A DNA stretch of 64,000 nucleotides from assembly GCF_034702125.1 (NCBI RefSeq), contig NC_085871.1, positions 36,967,159-37,031,158 of the forward strand, written 5' to 3'. The position numbers were made by a program, and so were the translations under genes. A model generated the notes under the pieces. It had not been told where the DNA came from. It did not search any database and saw only the letters and a program-made list of their open reading frames with translations. Numbering within the stretch: position 1 is the stretch's first letter; every line of letters starts with the position of its first letter. The stretch comes from Engraulis encrasicolus. Its lineage: Eukaryota > Chordata > Actinopteri > Clupeiformes > Engraulidae. Of the stretch, positions 9,737-23,463 are shown one piece after another.

Positions 9737-10661
9737 TGTAGCCCTTTGGGATTTTTATTTATTATTTTATTTTATTTACTTGAATGTATTACTTAAGTAT
9801 TTGTGTCTTCAATCTGTGAAATGAATGTGGACATGTTGAAAGATTTACGTTTGTTATAAAAAATGACTTACTGATGTATGAACCAATCAGCACGCAATGT
9901 GAGAGGTTAGGGGTGACAGGAAGTAGGGAGAAGGGGAGAATAACTCCCACGAGAAGAGAAGCCGAATCTGATGTCTGTTTTATCAAGGGATATCAGCGAA
10001 ATATGAAGTTGGTAATGCACTGATTTCTGTATTGACTTTCTAAGTGTAGTGACAATCGGACTTTAAGTCACGAAATCTGCGTTGGTGCGGACATTGTGTT
10101 GTTTGCACCGTTGCGCGCGAGTTGACAAGAGTTTTCGGCGCGGAAGCTTCACGCAGTAACAGCGTGGGTGTTTGGAAGCAGCTACCGCTCTGAGGTAGAG
10201 TGAAGACCGGGCAGTCCGCTCGGTTGTTGTACCGTAGTGAGAGAGGAGGGGCCGCGTCACGGGAAGCAACAAGCCCATTTCGCCTCGCCAGCACTGCGAG
10301 GAGACACAGGGAGGCGAGGCCAGGCAGCATCGTCCGTGAGTGGATTTATTGTTTTGTTCCATGCGCTGCTTTAGCGTGAAAGGACCATAGGGTTGGTCTC
10401 AACGTTCACAAGCCACGTAACAGGCCTGCAACAACTGACATTCTACTTAGTTGGGTACCCATTTTATTTTGTTTCACAAGTTATCTGAAAGGTAAACTGC
10501 CGGCAGTAAGATAAGATTTACTGTGAGGGTATTGTTTTTTTGGTTGAAACTGATTGATTATACTTTTGTGTTTACTTGCAATTATTTTAACTAAACTATT
10601 TTGAAACTTAACTGAACATTTTGTTTGTGTGGTTAATTTATGACAGCTAGGGGGCGCTACA
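9737..10661 (+). repeat. 3' LTR of gypsy element 1
   Basis: Near-identical to 2730-3660, with the same TGTAG...CTACA ends. The two small open frames seen on its reverse strand also occur in the 5' LTR and are not regarded as genes. Confidence 0.93.
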
Positions 10662-12327
<1,666 letters not shown>

Positions 12328-12595
12328 GCCGCATGTAATGATGCTCCCGCCACCATACTCAAAGGTGGAGATGATGTTTTGGTGAAGGTGTGGTTCTCCA
12401 GTTCTCCTCCAAACATGATACTATGTGTTCCCCTGAAAAATTCAACTTTGGTTTCAACGTTGGTCTACGGAATATTTAGCAGTAATTTTATGAAGCATAT
12501 AAATGCTTTTTCGCAAACCTCAAAGGTGCAGCAATATTTTTTGGACAGAAACCCCATTAATTTTAGATTGGCAGAATGAACCCCATTTTTAGTTA

Positions 12596-13100
12596 TTCTT
12601 GGTTACATCTCCACTTCTGAGTATGGTGGCGGGAGCATCATTATATGCGGCTACCTTGCTGCCTCAGGCCTTTGAAAGTTTGCTATTATCATTGGAGCAA
12701 TGAACTCAAGTTTATTGTGATATTTTACAGAAAAAAACGCGAGGAAGTCTGTCACACAGTTGAAGCACATAAGAGGATGGGTGCTGAAATGTGACAACAA
12801 CCCATATTTTAGAAGCAAATCGACATTAGAATGGCTTCATAACAATGAAATACACAGTCTGGAATAGTCCAGTCAAAGCCCTGACTAAAAACAATTGAGA
12901 TTATATGGCATTAAGTCAATAAAGCTATGCACTCCAGACATCCCAGAAACCTTGCTGACGAGAGGCAGTTCTCTAAAGAAAAGGGAGACAAGATACATCC
13001 AGATTGTTTTGTTAATCTGATCTGCAACTAGAGGACAAGTCTGGTTGAGGATATTGCAACTAACTGAGGGTTAAAACCTATTTAATGCAAGGGTGTACTT
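12596..13100 (+). pseudogene. Tc1-like transposase remnant (right arm)
   Basis: On the plus strand this starts with a GGGSIII-type segment, then a decayed GWVLKCDNNP stretch in place of the usual D-N-D-P catalytic region, then a degraded SxxSQSP motif and the C-terminal tail matching the left-arm copy. Several stops and frame changes interrupt it. It is oriented opposite to the left-arm copy, which defines the palindrome. Confidence 0.65.
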
Positions 13101-13306
13101 ACTTATGCCTTGCTGTCCTGTGAATGTTATAGCCTTATGGCCAATAAAAATATGATAACATGTAAATGTTTGTGTGGAATTAGTTAAAGCAGACTCTGAT
13201 TGTTCCTTCTTGAGGTTTCCGGGAAGATCAGACCAAGTTTTATGATACATTTGGACTGAAATGTAAGAAATTTCAAAGGGTGTACAAACTTTTTCCTGGG
13301 ACTGTA

Positions 13307-13444
13307 TTGTCCTGCCAGACATTTCACAGATATCTGACCAAAAGCTTATTGAAAGAAATGGAAAATATTGCCCAAAATTCAATATGGTAGCCCTTCCCCA
13401 AATGATAATTTCAAAGGCTAAATTTTTGCCATACAGAAAAGGTG

Positions 13445-13475
<31 letters not shown>

Positions 13476-13898
13476 ATGCGTGTGTGTGTGTGCGCGCGTG
13501 TGTAGAAGAAATTCAAACTTGATGCCATCTGAAATTTGTGTCAAAATTGAATATGTCTGCTATTTCCCAAAATGGATGACTTTCATGCGTTTTTCTCAAT
13601 ACTGTGGGCCATAATATACTACATAGTGGATTACTTTTTTCAGCACTTTTCTGTTATATTCTCTTACAGATATTTTACCAAAGGTTGACTAAACAAACAA
13701 AAATAAGTTTGACTTCACTTCCTTGAAGCAGAGAATGGTCCTCCTACAATGGTCAAATGGCACATAGACAGTCAACTGCTTAAATAACTAGGCCTATGGT
13801 CCTTGCAATGACGTAAGCCTGTAATATTCATTGATGAGCACGGTTCCCTTTTTTTTAGCACAATTATTTCCTATTGCCTAATGGACAAATGTATTCAT

Positions 13899-13954
<56 letters not shown>

Positions 13955-14884
13955 TCATTTGATTAGGAAAATACACACTAATCAATACATCAGTTAAAAA
14001 AACATCAATATAAATATGTTGGTATTTGCATAGTTGCCAAATGTCATCCGTAGTCCTAAGGCAGGTACCCATAGTACAAAAAAAAAAAGACATGACATTT
14101 TACCACAAACACCAAATATATACAGAGTAAAACAATGTTCATACTATTAATTAATAGGAGCAGGTCTGGTTTGTTTTCAGCCACTGTTTACAGGTCATTT
14201 TGAAGATGCTGATGTTGTCACATAGCCTGGCCGCGCCAAACCCCTCGGGGCGTCTAGATTTCTAGGCTAGTTGTCACACAGTCCGATATGAGCATGGCTG
14301 ATGAGCATGGGTGAATTTCGATTTTGCCACCTTGACATATCCTAAAGAAAGTGGTCAAAAATTGCTCAAGTAAACATACACAACACTGCTGAAACTAGGG
14401 CATCTCAAATTCCATCCAACATTTAATATGGTAGACGTTTCTGAAACTATTCCAAATATTTTCAAACATTTATCCACCCTTACCCCCACCTGCTCTACAT
14501 TATCTCACCCCCACTCCCCTCCCCACCCTACAGTGTCTTCCCCAACCCCCCTCACTTATCTCCCCAACCCCCCTCACTTTCCTTTAAGCCCCCCCCCACT
14601 CACCTACCCCCCTTGCCCCCCCCCACTCCACAGTGCCCCCCCTCACCTACCCCCACTACCCCCCTTGCCCCCCCCCCACTCCACAGTGCCCCCCCAATCA
14701 CCTCCCCCCACTCAACAGTGCCCTCCATTCACTTACCTTCACTACCCTGGCCTTGCCCCCCAACCAACAGTGCCCCCCCTCATTTGCCCCCACTAACCTC
14801 ACCCCTACGTCTCCCCCTTGCAGCCACCCCCCAACTCTACATCTACATACAGTGCCTCCCCATGCCCCCGCTCATCTCTTTTAT
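13307..14884. other. Repeat-rich spacer: (TGCG)n, (TTTC)n and C-rich tract
   Basis: A short TGCG/TG tract lies at about 13441-13500, a (TTTC)n run at about 13898-13956, and a strongly C-rich, T/A-punctuated degenerate tandem tract at about 14480-14860 (CCCCCACT- and CACAGTGCC-like units). Overlapping proline-rich frames over the C-rich tract appear in several phases and are composition artefacts. No gene is seen. Confidence 0.6.
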
Positions 14885-15655
14885 CTCCTTACGTCTTATG
14901 TCTCCTTACATTTCCTCACGTCTATAAAGAGATAGGACAGAATTGGACTTAAAATATGTCATATTAATGATCATTATGGCCTTTTGTAAGGCTCTCACAA
15001 TACATTGTATGGGTATATCATACATTGTCCGAATTAGCAGAGTGCCTTGAGTATTGAAATGGTTGGGGTGTGTGTCCTTGATGTTTTCCCATGGTTTACA
15101 GTACGTAGGGACTAAAGAAAAGCAGTTTAGGCGACATTTGTTATTATTATTTCTGGTTTAATGAAGTGCTGTGACCTCTGAGTATGTCAGACAGATTTAG
15201 TAATGATCTTAAATGAAGGCCTAGTGCCAAGCAGTGATGCAAAGCAGAAACTTTGAAAGGAAAAAGGCACAATATTTCCAACAGATGACCTGCATGTATT
15301 GGCTATTATTTTGAAGACTTTTGCTGGTTGCACAAGTCAAATTTAACGCTCTCACAAACGCATACAAAATAATTGTATGGGCTTATTATACATTTTCTGA
15401 ATCAGCAGACTCCAAAGAGTATTGAGGTTGTCCAATTTTGTGTCCTTGGTGTTCTTTCACGCCACAGAGATAAACGAAAGCAGACAGTTTAGCTAAGAGT
15501 TGTTGGAAAATGTGAGCTATGTCTGATTTAATGAAGTGCTGTGACCTCTGTGTATGTCAGACAGATTCGCCAATGGGCTTAAATGAAAGCCTGAAAGGTC
15601 CCCTTTCCAGTAATACCAGGCACCATGGTATAGAATATTGGCAATACCCCAAAAA
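14885..15655. repeat. Right arm of the long inverted repeat
   Basis: Reverse-complement partner of the left arm at 170-1335, with both tandem units present. The similarity stops at about 15655, opposite position ~170, so these two points are the likely outer ends of the ancestral element. Confidence 0.55.
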
Positions 15656-16730
15656 TGAGCCTAAACTATACATGCATCCGAATTCAAAAATGGAATTTAA
15701 TAGAGGGGGGGTAGTCACTTCAAGAGCCAAAATTTGGGGCTGTGGCTCAAGGCCTATTACGTTCTTGTTTCATTGTAAATGACAAAAACAAGCAAGCCAT
15801 TGAACTGAACAGAGCCATATATACGGCTCTGGAACTGAAGGCTCTCTTATGCCACCTGGTGGCCTTAATGGTAAACAACCTACGTAGAGAAATACAAGAG
15901 AGCTCTGCCAGTATGATGATCACGGAGTGCAATTAAATAAAGACGTTAAGTGGTATCGTGCTGGAAGCTCTGGTCTTCTCAAATTTGAGTTTAGCCTCAG
16001 ACACACCTAATTTTGTCATATGTGAGTATATGGGCCTACTGTAATAGGGCACATGTTTGAAATGATCTGGCAGGCCAAATAAAATGACCCCACAAGCCAG
16101 ATTTAGCCCCCAGTCCTGAATTTGACATTCTTGGCGTATACAATCACAGAGCAAAAGCACTGGTACTTCGGTAGGCCTATAATGAGGAGATATGTCATCT
16201 TGAATTTGGCCCATATGCTTGTAAACATGTCTTTTCGGGAGCTTACCTATGTTCTTCTGTCTTTGTATGGGACTGGGGAACTTGGGGCCCTTTTTCTAAA
16301 AAAAAAAGGTTCTATGTTTCCCGCATTGTATCTAACCCTTACGAGAACCATCCCTAAACTTAACCCGTCAGTAATCTAATGTTTCAGAGTTTTCAAATTG
16401 TCCCTTTCCAAAAACCATCCCTAAACCAAACCGGTCACAGGTGCAACAACAACCTGCGCTTTGCCATGTGGCAGTAGTCTACGTGGAAGCAGCGGGGAAG
16501 ATAGAATCCTTTTTTGAAAAAAGGGTCCTAAGTTCCCCGGTTGCGGGGAACATAGGGATGACCTCGTCTTTTCACCAAGAGAGGGCCCTGTTACTGAAAC
16601 TTCAAGTAGGCCTACTAACCCAATTTTTCAAACAATGTGCCTAAATGGTTCAGAGCTTCAACAAAACTTCATTTGTCCATCACCCTTACTGTGCAGTGCA
16701 CCCTCTATGGCTTTTTTCTGACATTCATAC
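15656..16730. other. Gene-free region with dispersed-repeat fragments
   Basis: Two similar fragments, about 16285-16320 and 16505-16560, carry poly-A/T-flanked runs around GGTTCTATGTTTCCC- and GGTCCTAAGTTCCCC-like text, a common dispersed-repeat style. No credible coding exon was found. Confidence 0.4.
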
Positions 16731-17018
16731 TAGGGGTGTAAATCACAACCTTCATGATGATACAATTTCTTAAATCAGGGATTCAGGTTTTTTTTTCCGA
16801 TATTTAAGATTTCCCCACAATACGATGCGATTCGGTTCGATTCGATTGTTTCCAATTACTTTTCCATTACTATTGTGTTATGGAGTTGCAATGCACAGGG
16901 GCCAGCGATTCGATTCTTTTCGATTCTTAAGAATGCCCCATGATACGATGCGACTCGATTAAATCGCTGGCCGATACTTCCAATACATCGATACATTTTG
17001 ATTTTATTTACATCCCTA
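16731..17018. mobile_element. hAT-type MITE, 288 bp
   Basis: The termini are TAGGGGTGTAAAT and, inverted, TAGGGATGTAAAT, and an exact 8-bp target duplication ATTCATAC lies at 16723-16730 and 17019-17026. The interior is rich in CGATTCGATT-like motifs and is non-coding. Confidence 0.85.
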
Positions 17019-17102
17019 ATTCATACACTATGCTAACTAAAGGGGTAGAGGTGAGATAGACACCTGTGGCTCTGACTGGCACCTGCCTTGCAGTTGGTGT
17101 GT

Positions 17103-17170
17103 GAATGAATGAATGAATGAATGAATGAATGAATGAATGAATGAATGAATGAATGAATGAATGAATGAAT
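17103..17170. repeat. (AATG)n microsatellite
   Basis: About 17 near-perfect GAAT units. Confidence 0.95.
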
Positions 17171-17250
17171 ATGAGGCACTGAGGCACTCAATAAAAAAGG
17201 CTCTAGGCATGGCTATGAGTTCTGTCATTTGGTGATATACATATAGTATA

Positions 17251-18711
17251 CAGCGCCGCCAGTTAGTATTGGCACCCCTTAATTTTATTTACAAAGTGTG
17301 CAATATATTCAGAAATAAATGGAAATATACACAACTTTTACCATCAGGATATTTTAATTGAACATTATAAGATATTTAGAATTGCCAAGTATTTATTTCC
17401 AAATGCATTTTGTAATTTCAAGCAAAAACACTTAAAAGGGCATGTCCAGGAATATTGGCACCCCTCCTTCAAGGGTTAATTGCACACTATTAGACAGCAA
17501 TGGCAGCCTCTGAAGGTTTTGGTTTTCATCAATGACTGTGTTCTTTCATTTTACAACCAATCCACTGTGCATTTGGATGTGTTCTTTGGGTTTTTGTCTT
17601 GCTGGAGTGCACATGATGTTCAACTGAAACCAAGTGTTCTTATCATTGTTACACATTTTCCTGTAAATGATGATACCCGTCATGTCATGATGCCTGTCAT
17701 GATACCTGTGATACGGTCAAAGCCTCCTATACCTGATGCAACAATGGGATGACATAATATTATGGATCGGACACCATGCTTGATTTTTGGTAGGGTGTCC
17801 TTTCCCTTAAAGACTTTCTTGCAGAGTATACAAACATGCTGTTTGTGTGAGTCACTGAAAAACTGTGCTATTGCTTCATCTGACCTTAAAACATTCTTAA
17901 AAGGGCTGTGCTAGGCCTATATTTTCTCATACAGCCGTCAGGTGTTCCCTGTTATGACTTTTATTAAGCAATGTGGTCTGCCTTGGTCTCCAACCAAAAG
18001 GCACTACTTTGTGTAGTGTTTAACACGGGGTGCTTATTGAAAACAACTACCCAAAACAGTTCAAGGTTGACCGTCAGGTCTGTAGATGTTAGTCCCTGTG
18101 TTTTTTCATTATTTGCACCGACTTTCAAAGACTTTTATCATAATATCTTCCCCTACCCCCCACATCCAAGGATGTTCTTTACAGCTCCGTGTTTGGCAGA
18201 TTTCTGAATAACACAACACAGTGTTGAAAATGCTATACCAAGGTCTTCAGAGATTACCTTTTATTATTTGTAGGTCTTGTGTTTGCAAATAATTGTATTT
18301 GTGGTGTCCTCAGGCAGCTCCTCTGTCTTCATATTGGTGAAAGACACACAAGATGTAACAGGTGGCTATTTAAACACAAATATCATAATTCCTTGCTTAA
18401 TTCACGTTTTATGGGCAAAAGCAATTGGTCAAAGGTGATTCCCATTTGTGATTTACCATAATTGAGTCAAATTAGGTTTCCACAATGGTATCCAGTAAAG
18501 GGTGCCAATACCAGTGATCCCGGGAGCTTTACCATCTTCAATGTTTTCCCTCTCATAGTTTAGTATTTAATGCTGTTGATATTTTTTATATTTAGTATCA
18601 ACCACAATCTATCTATAGAAAAATCATGGTTGACCTTATTATTTGTTGTCTGGAGATATGTCCCATAATGTATTTAAACTTCAAGGGTGCCAATAGTAAC
18701 TGGCGGCACTG
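17251..18711. mobile_element. Tc1/mariner-like element, 1.46 kb
   Basis: The ends read CAGCGCCGCCAGTTAGTATT and, inverted, CAGTGCCGCCAGTTACTATT, with TA on both sides (17249-17250, 18712-18713). GGCACCC and its complement GGGTGCC are repeated just inside the termini. No intact transposase frame is seen and the interior is decayed. It is distinct in sequence from the other two Tc1-like elements of the window. Confidence 0.82.
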
Positions 18712-18713
18712 TA

Positions 18714-19576
18714 TGAGCTACTTCTGCCTGTATACTGTCACTTCAGTTATTAACTTAAGCCTCTTCCTGTTACAAGCAAAATGACAAAAAGTTTCTGGTT
18801 TCAGTTTTTGTTCCCTGAACCGGTTCAAAGCCTTGACTCTGGAGTCTCGGTTGAGTATATTTTGACATTTAAACCAAGCATTTCTACAGCATAGCAATTG
18901 ACCCTTTTTTGGGTAGCTTATTCATTAGTTCAGTGAATTTTAAACATGACCACTACCATGGTGCAGAGGTTAATACTGCCCTAGAAAGGCAAAGTACAGT
19001 AACTGCGCTAACATTGAAACTGAGAAAAAGGCCCTCAAAGCCTTGACATTAGGCTGGACGTAGTTACTGCAAATTTGACACAGCAATATCTCTAAAGCGG
19101 AACACATTTGGACCTTCAGACTTTGTCACGAGATAAAGGAAGTGTAATGACGACCATTTTCAGTCTAAATGCAATTTTGACAAAATATGTAGTTACTACG
19201 TACACTTTGCTTTTGTAGGGCACAATAGCTATTCAAAAGAGTTGTGTTCAATTCAGTGAAGACAGTGGGAAATGTTTTGGTACAACATATTTATTTATTT
19301 TTTAATTTAATGTAATTTAAAACATTATCATTTTAATTTAATTTCATACAGTATTAAAGTAAAGATTATTGTTATAAATTGACATTTCATCAATAAAATA
19401 TTAAATTTAGCAATCCAATCTATAAAATGAAATATACACATAATGTATATCAAATATAATAGTTCATAATATTAATACTTAATTAAGAATATACGTTCAT
19501 TAATATCATGATTGTTATTATCATCATTATTAAGTTCAATTTGAATAGCCTGATTTATGAGTTCATCGCCTGGCCC
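18714..19576. other. Gene-free, AT-rich stretch
   Basis: No coding or repeat family is recognised. 19270-19560 is extremely A+T rich with TTAAT-type runs. Confidence 0.5.
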
Positions 19577-20078
19577 TCTTCCTCTGTGGCTGCTCAGGCA
19601 GGGGCTCCTCACTAATGTCTACAGCAATCACAGGTGCGTGAGGCTTCAGGGTGGGACTACAATAGAACTCCGATATCCAGACAGCCGTCTGCATCTTCTG
19701 TCTCCACAAGAGAAGGACAGTTGAACTTCTCCCACATGCGCTGTTTGATCACTCTGCCCATCATACCGGCAGGCATTGCGGGACTTGGTGGTCAACTTTG
19801 GATCTACCACAGAATGGTAAATTCTCTTGAAGTCTTCCCCATGTGGATCTTCAGAGGCTCCTCTTGGAGCTGTTGTCCATTGCTGAAGCTGGGCTCTGGG
19901 TTCTGGATGAATGCCGGTGCCAAGGTTGGCTGGCGAAGGTCATGGAGCACAGCAGCATTCTTAATGTAACGCCAATGATACAGTAAGTAAGATTATGTAG
20001 ACCTCCTTGTGTAGCGCTCATCCAGAGGCTCTTTCATCTGCCTGAGGCTGCTCTGGGGAGCAGCTTCCCTCCTCATAC
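19577..20078 (-). pseudogene. Decayed 3' coding segments of the unrecognised coiled-coil gene
   Basis: On the minus strand several stretches look protein-coding but in different frames. 20003-20078 encodes REAAPQSSLRQMKEPLDERY after a plausible acceptor. Then come NAAVLHDLRQPTLAPAF, a HGEDFKRIYHSVVDPKL segment, and QRMWEKFNCPSLVETEDADG. A last piece ends in EEPLPEQPQRKRARR and a stop at 19577. At least two frame changes separate them without splice sites. It could be the broken C-terminal end of the gene at 21691-25101, a separate retained fragment, or sequence error. The protein family was not recognised. Confidence 0.35.
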
Positions 20079-20239
20079 CTAGGTGGGTAAAAAAAGGCAT
20101 TTCATTTATTGGGTCTTTTCATTTTCATTAATTGGGCCTAAAATCACTTTCATGTAGGTAGCACAAACAGAGGCTACTGTATGTGAAACTATAATTTACC
20201 TCAGTTTAATAAGAGGAATTATCAAGACGAAGAAAGAAC

Positions 20240-20740
20240 ATGTCCTCTCTCTCCCTTGGTGATGTTGACCACTGAAAGGGGATGTCAATGTCCTGAGGAC
20301 TGAATTTCTCTCCATCATGCAGGTCTTTGCCCCCGATGAAACCATGACAGGGTCTCTACGGAATTCCCAACACATGGTTGAGGCTATTAGGGCAGACCTG
20401 CAAAAGATGCCTGAGAGCAGATGGGAGCAGCCTGTGAGACATGCAGGGCCTTGTGCGCCTGCTTCTGCACTTTGATGGGCATGGCACAGCGAGGCTTGGC
20501 TTGTTTGCACCTCCGTCCTTTGGTTTTGCAGGTGGCATTGTCACCGCCACCACTGGCACCTGACTGGGTATCGAGTCCTGATCTGCAGACATTCTGGGGC
20601 ACAGACAGTTGGACATCCAGGGCTGGAGTCTGCGGTTCACAGGACATGATGCGGCAAGGGGTCGGCCTGCTTCGTTCTCTGACCTTTGGTCTCACTGTTG
20701 TCCACATGGCCACTGGTGGCACTGTCTTGGACATGGTGTT
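20240..20740 (-). CDS. Possible further coding segments of the same gene, unrecognised
   Basis: Minus-strand 20390-20734 is open and basic (GRRCKQAKPRCAMPIKVQK) with a central serine/glycine-rich part. A second frame at about 20240-20355 reads GKDLHDGEKFSPQDIDIPFQ before a stop. Both look more coding-like than their surroundings, but no clean exon borders join them to each other or to the exon at 21691. They may be exons, decayed exons, or part of a transposon-derived gene. There is no known domain. Confidence 0.3.
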
Positions 20741-20817
20741 TACAATAAGTGTAATCCTTGTGTTGCCTGAACTTTTGTATATTTCGGAAACGGATATTCT
20801 TGTGCCACGTGTGCCAT

Positions 20818-21653
20818 GTTAGTCCTCCTCCTCCTCCTCCTCCTCCTCCCTGACGTCTTAGTTCTCCTCCTCCTCCTCCTCCTCCCTGACGTCTTAGTTC
20901 TCCTCCTCCTCCTCCTCCTCGACGTCCTAGTTCTCCTCCTCCACCTCCTCCTCCCTGACGTCTTAGTTCTCCTCCTCCTCCGCCTCCGCCTCCTACTCCT
21001 CCGCCTCCCTGACGTCTTAGTTCTCCTCCTCCTCCTCCTCCTCGACGTCTTAGTTCTCCTCCTCCTCCTCCTCGACGTCTTAGTTCTCCTCCTCCTCTTC
21101 CTCCTCCCTTACGTCTTAGTTCTCCTCCTCCTCCTCCTCCTCCTCCACCTCGCCCTCCCTGACGTCTTAGTTCTCCTCCTCCTCCTCCTCCTCGATGTCT
21201 TAGTTCTCCTCCTCCTCCTCCTCCTCCCTGACATCTTAATTCTCCTCCTCGACGTCTTAGTTCTCTTCCTCCTCCTCCTCGACATCTTAGTTCTCCTCTT
21301 CCTCCTCCCTGACGTCTTAGTTCTCCTCCTCCTCCTCCTCCCTGACGTCTTAGTTCTCCTCCTCCTCCTCCCTGAAGTCTTAGTTCTCCTTCTCCTCCTC
21401 CTCTTCTTCCTCCCTTATGCCTAAGTTCTCCTCCTCCTCCTCGATGTCTTAGTTCTCTTTCACCTCCACCTCCTCCTCCCTGACGTCTTAGTTCTCCTCC
21501 TCCTCCTCCTCCCTGACGTCTTAGTTCTCCTCCTCCTCCTCCTCCTCCTCCTCCTCCTCCTCCTCCTCCTCCTCCTCGACGTCTTAGTTCTCCTCCTCCT
21601 CCTCCCTGACGTCTTAGTTCTCCTCCTCCTCCTCCTCCTCCTCCTCCTCCTGG
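20818..21653. repeat. Compound CTC / GACGTC minisatellite
   Basis: Roughly twenty units, each a variable (CTC)n run, usually CCTG or a lone G, then ACGTCTTAGTT. The unit length varies with the CTC count. Most units carry the palindrome GACGTC, many preceded by CT to give CTGACGTC. It lies in the intron that starts 38 bases from exon 5 of the minus-strand gene. A 202-codon leucine-rich frame across it on the plus strand is a by-product of the repeat. Confidence 0.93.
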
Positions 21654-21690
21654 GCGGGCCTTGTTAAAACTGCCCGTCAGCCTCTCTCAC

Positions 21691-21747
21691 CTTCCTCTCC
21701 AGACTCCTGATCTCCTCCAGAGCCACCAGACTGATCTGGTATTTTGT
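21691..21747 (-). CDS. Exon 5 of unrecognised coiled-coil-type gene
   Basis: 57 bases, 19 codons, reading TKYQISLVALEEIRSLERK on the minus strand. It has an acceptor after CATCCCCAG and a donor GTGAGAG. The phase fits exon 4 exactly (both end on whole codons). The sequence is helical and charged, as in the earlier exons. Confidence 0.55.
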
Positions 21748-22096
21748 CTGGGGATGCTGGCAAAGGATACAAACACACAGGTCATGATTTCAAAATGCAC
21801 TTCCTTTTTTCAGGTCATGGGGATGTAGGGGTATGACCAGGGTAGGGCCTTTATTAGATAGCCACAGCCACTATAATAGCCTACAATTCAATGTAACCTG
21901 CCTTGATGTTGTTTAAAATCTGTACCCCCTCCCCCCTCAGTCTACAGCCTACATAGCACGACATGATATCACATCACATTACAGTCAGTGAGTCAGACTT
22001 GGGTTATGACTTTTGTCATGAGTCTTGAACGACTCATCTCTTCCACGAGAACTTCCTTACTTAAAAAAAACGTAACAATGAATCATTTATAGTCAC

Positions 22097-22252
22097 CTCA
22101 GACTGCTTCACAAAGGCAAGGGGGGGCGATGGGAGGTCGTCAGAAGGAGCGCTGGGGACAGGGTTAGTGGCTGGGGCATGCTGGGTCTGCCGCTTGAGGG
22201 AGAACCTCTTCAGCCACATCTTGGACTGAGTCCATATGTCCACCTTGATGCT
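22097..22252 (-). CDS. Exon 4 of unrecognised coiled-coil-type gene
   Basis: 156 bases, 52 codons, with acceptor TTTTCAG and donor GTGACT. It encodes SIKVDIWTQSKMWLKRFSLK followed by a proline/serine-rich linker and ends in AFVKQSE. It begins and ends on whole codons, in phase with exons 3 and 5. Confidence 0.6.
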
Positions 22253-22504
22253 CTGAAAAGATACCATGGGAATGTTTTGAACATTTTAAATCTTGCATGA
22301 CTTTAGGGAAGCAACAGAGTAAAGATATGGGGTGGATTTCAATATGCGGACTCCCGCCTCAGTCTGTGCTTGTGGCCTTGCGTTTTGCTGACGCCCCGCC
22401 TCCTACAATTAAGTTCCAACATTGTCAGCCTAGCCACAACATTTTTTTTTTTTTGCATAACAAAAGACAGAGGGGTGTCGCACCAGTCCTTGTGGGTGCG
22501 TTGG

Positions 22505-22640
22505 TTCCAAAGCGATAATCCACAGAAGCAAAGAGTGGAGGTAGCACCGTGATCACTTGTACATATGTAAAGCAATAAATCAATTATTGAATCGGCTGTT
22601 GGTGTGCGAGTTCCACTCGTTATTTTTTTGCATGCAACCT
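22505..22640 (+). repeat. Dispersed repeat fragment
   Basis: Contains TGATCACTTGTACATATGTA and AGCAATAAATCAATTATTG. The same text is present inverted at about 47066-47150. It sits in the intron upstream (in gene sense) of exon 4. The family is unnamed here. Confidence 0.7.
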
Positions 22641-23099
22641 CCTACAGTTGAAAAGTTCATTGCGAACTATGCGTTTCACTCCAAAAAATAAAGAGAAAAA
22701 AAGAACAGTATCCAGTGTGCTGTGTTTAATTAACTTTTCATATTGATCAGGTTCTCCTACAGTACCTTACACCTGCACCTGGACAACTGAAGGGTTGTGC
22801 ACAAGGACTTTCATAACCTCCTAAAGTCGTTTAATAAAGTTGTTTGTTTTTGTTTTACTTTTTTAAAAATTATAATGATCAAAAAGAGTTGTGAAAAAAG
22901 AGGGTGCACATTAATATAATAATAATAATAATGATAATAATAATAATAATACAAGGTATGCAGCTGAAAGTGCTTAACAAATTGATAAACACCAATGCTA
23001 AGAATGAAAATAAAAAGTGAGAAAAGAGAGACAGAAACAACAAAGAATAGCAAGAGGACAAGAGAAGAAACTAGACAAAATAGAGGAAATAAGTAGATA

Positions 23100-23445
23100 T
23101 ATAAATAAGTAGATGTAGAGAAAATTAAATTAGGAGTTTAAAGAAGACATCATAGTCATAAGGTCCACAAGGGTTAGGCCCAGGATAAGTGGTAAATAGT
23201 CACAGTGAATGGGGCGCTCAGATGTGGCCCCTGGTGGCAACAAGGGTGAGGAAAAACTCCCTTTTCACTTGGTTTATTGTTAAAAGGGGGAGAAAGCTCA
23301 ATGAGGTCTGAGAAAAAAAACATAGTCAAGAAGAAACCTCAGGCAGAGAGCTGATTAGAGAAATGTAATTTCAAATTCTTTGTATGACCAGTGCATGTAA
23401 AGAAATTGACAATAAAACCTACTTGACTTGACTTGACTTGATTAA
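23100..23445 (+). repeat. Non-LTR (LINE) 3'-end-like fragment with (ACTTG)n tail
   Basis: The block contains GGAAAAACTCCCTTTT, a GAAACCTCAGGCAGAGAG segment and ends in AATAAAACCTACTTGACTTG repeats. An AATAAA-like signal followed by a short tandem repeat tail is typical of CR1/L2-type 3' ends in fish. Assignment is by style only. It stops about 20 bases from exon 3. Confidence 0.45.
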
Positions 23446-23463
23446 CACGTATGTCTGTCTCAC

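Larger units (their letters stand above)
2730..10661 (+). mobile_element. Ty3/gypsy LTR retrotransposon 1, apparently full length
   Basis: Two LTRs of 931 and 925 bp flank an internal region with a tRNA-Pro-type primer site, one long gag-pol reading frame and a polypurine tract. The LTRs differ only by a few short indels and substitutions (for example near 3438-3446 versus 10441-10448), so the insertion is young. The sequences directly outside the LTRs (CATGA and ATATT) do not match, so no 4-6-bp target duplication is visible. It lies inside the hAT element, which is therefore older. Confidence 0.93.

Noticed and set aside
14428..14935. Three overlapping proline-rich frames
   Set aside because: All three phases are open across a C-rich degenerate tandem tract, which argues against any being a gene.
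20816..21424. 202-residue leucine-rich protein on the plus strand
   Set aside because: It is a translation of the CTC/GACGTC minisatellite; no start context, domain or conservation is visible.
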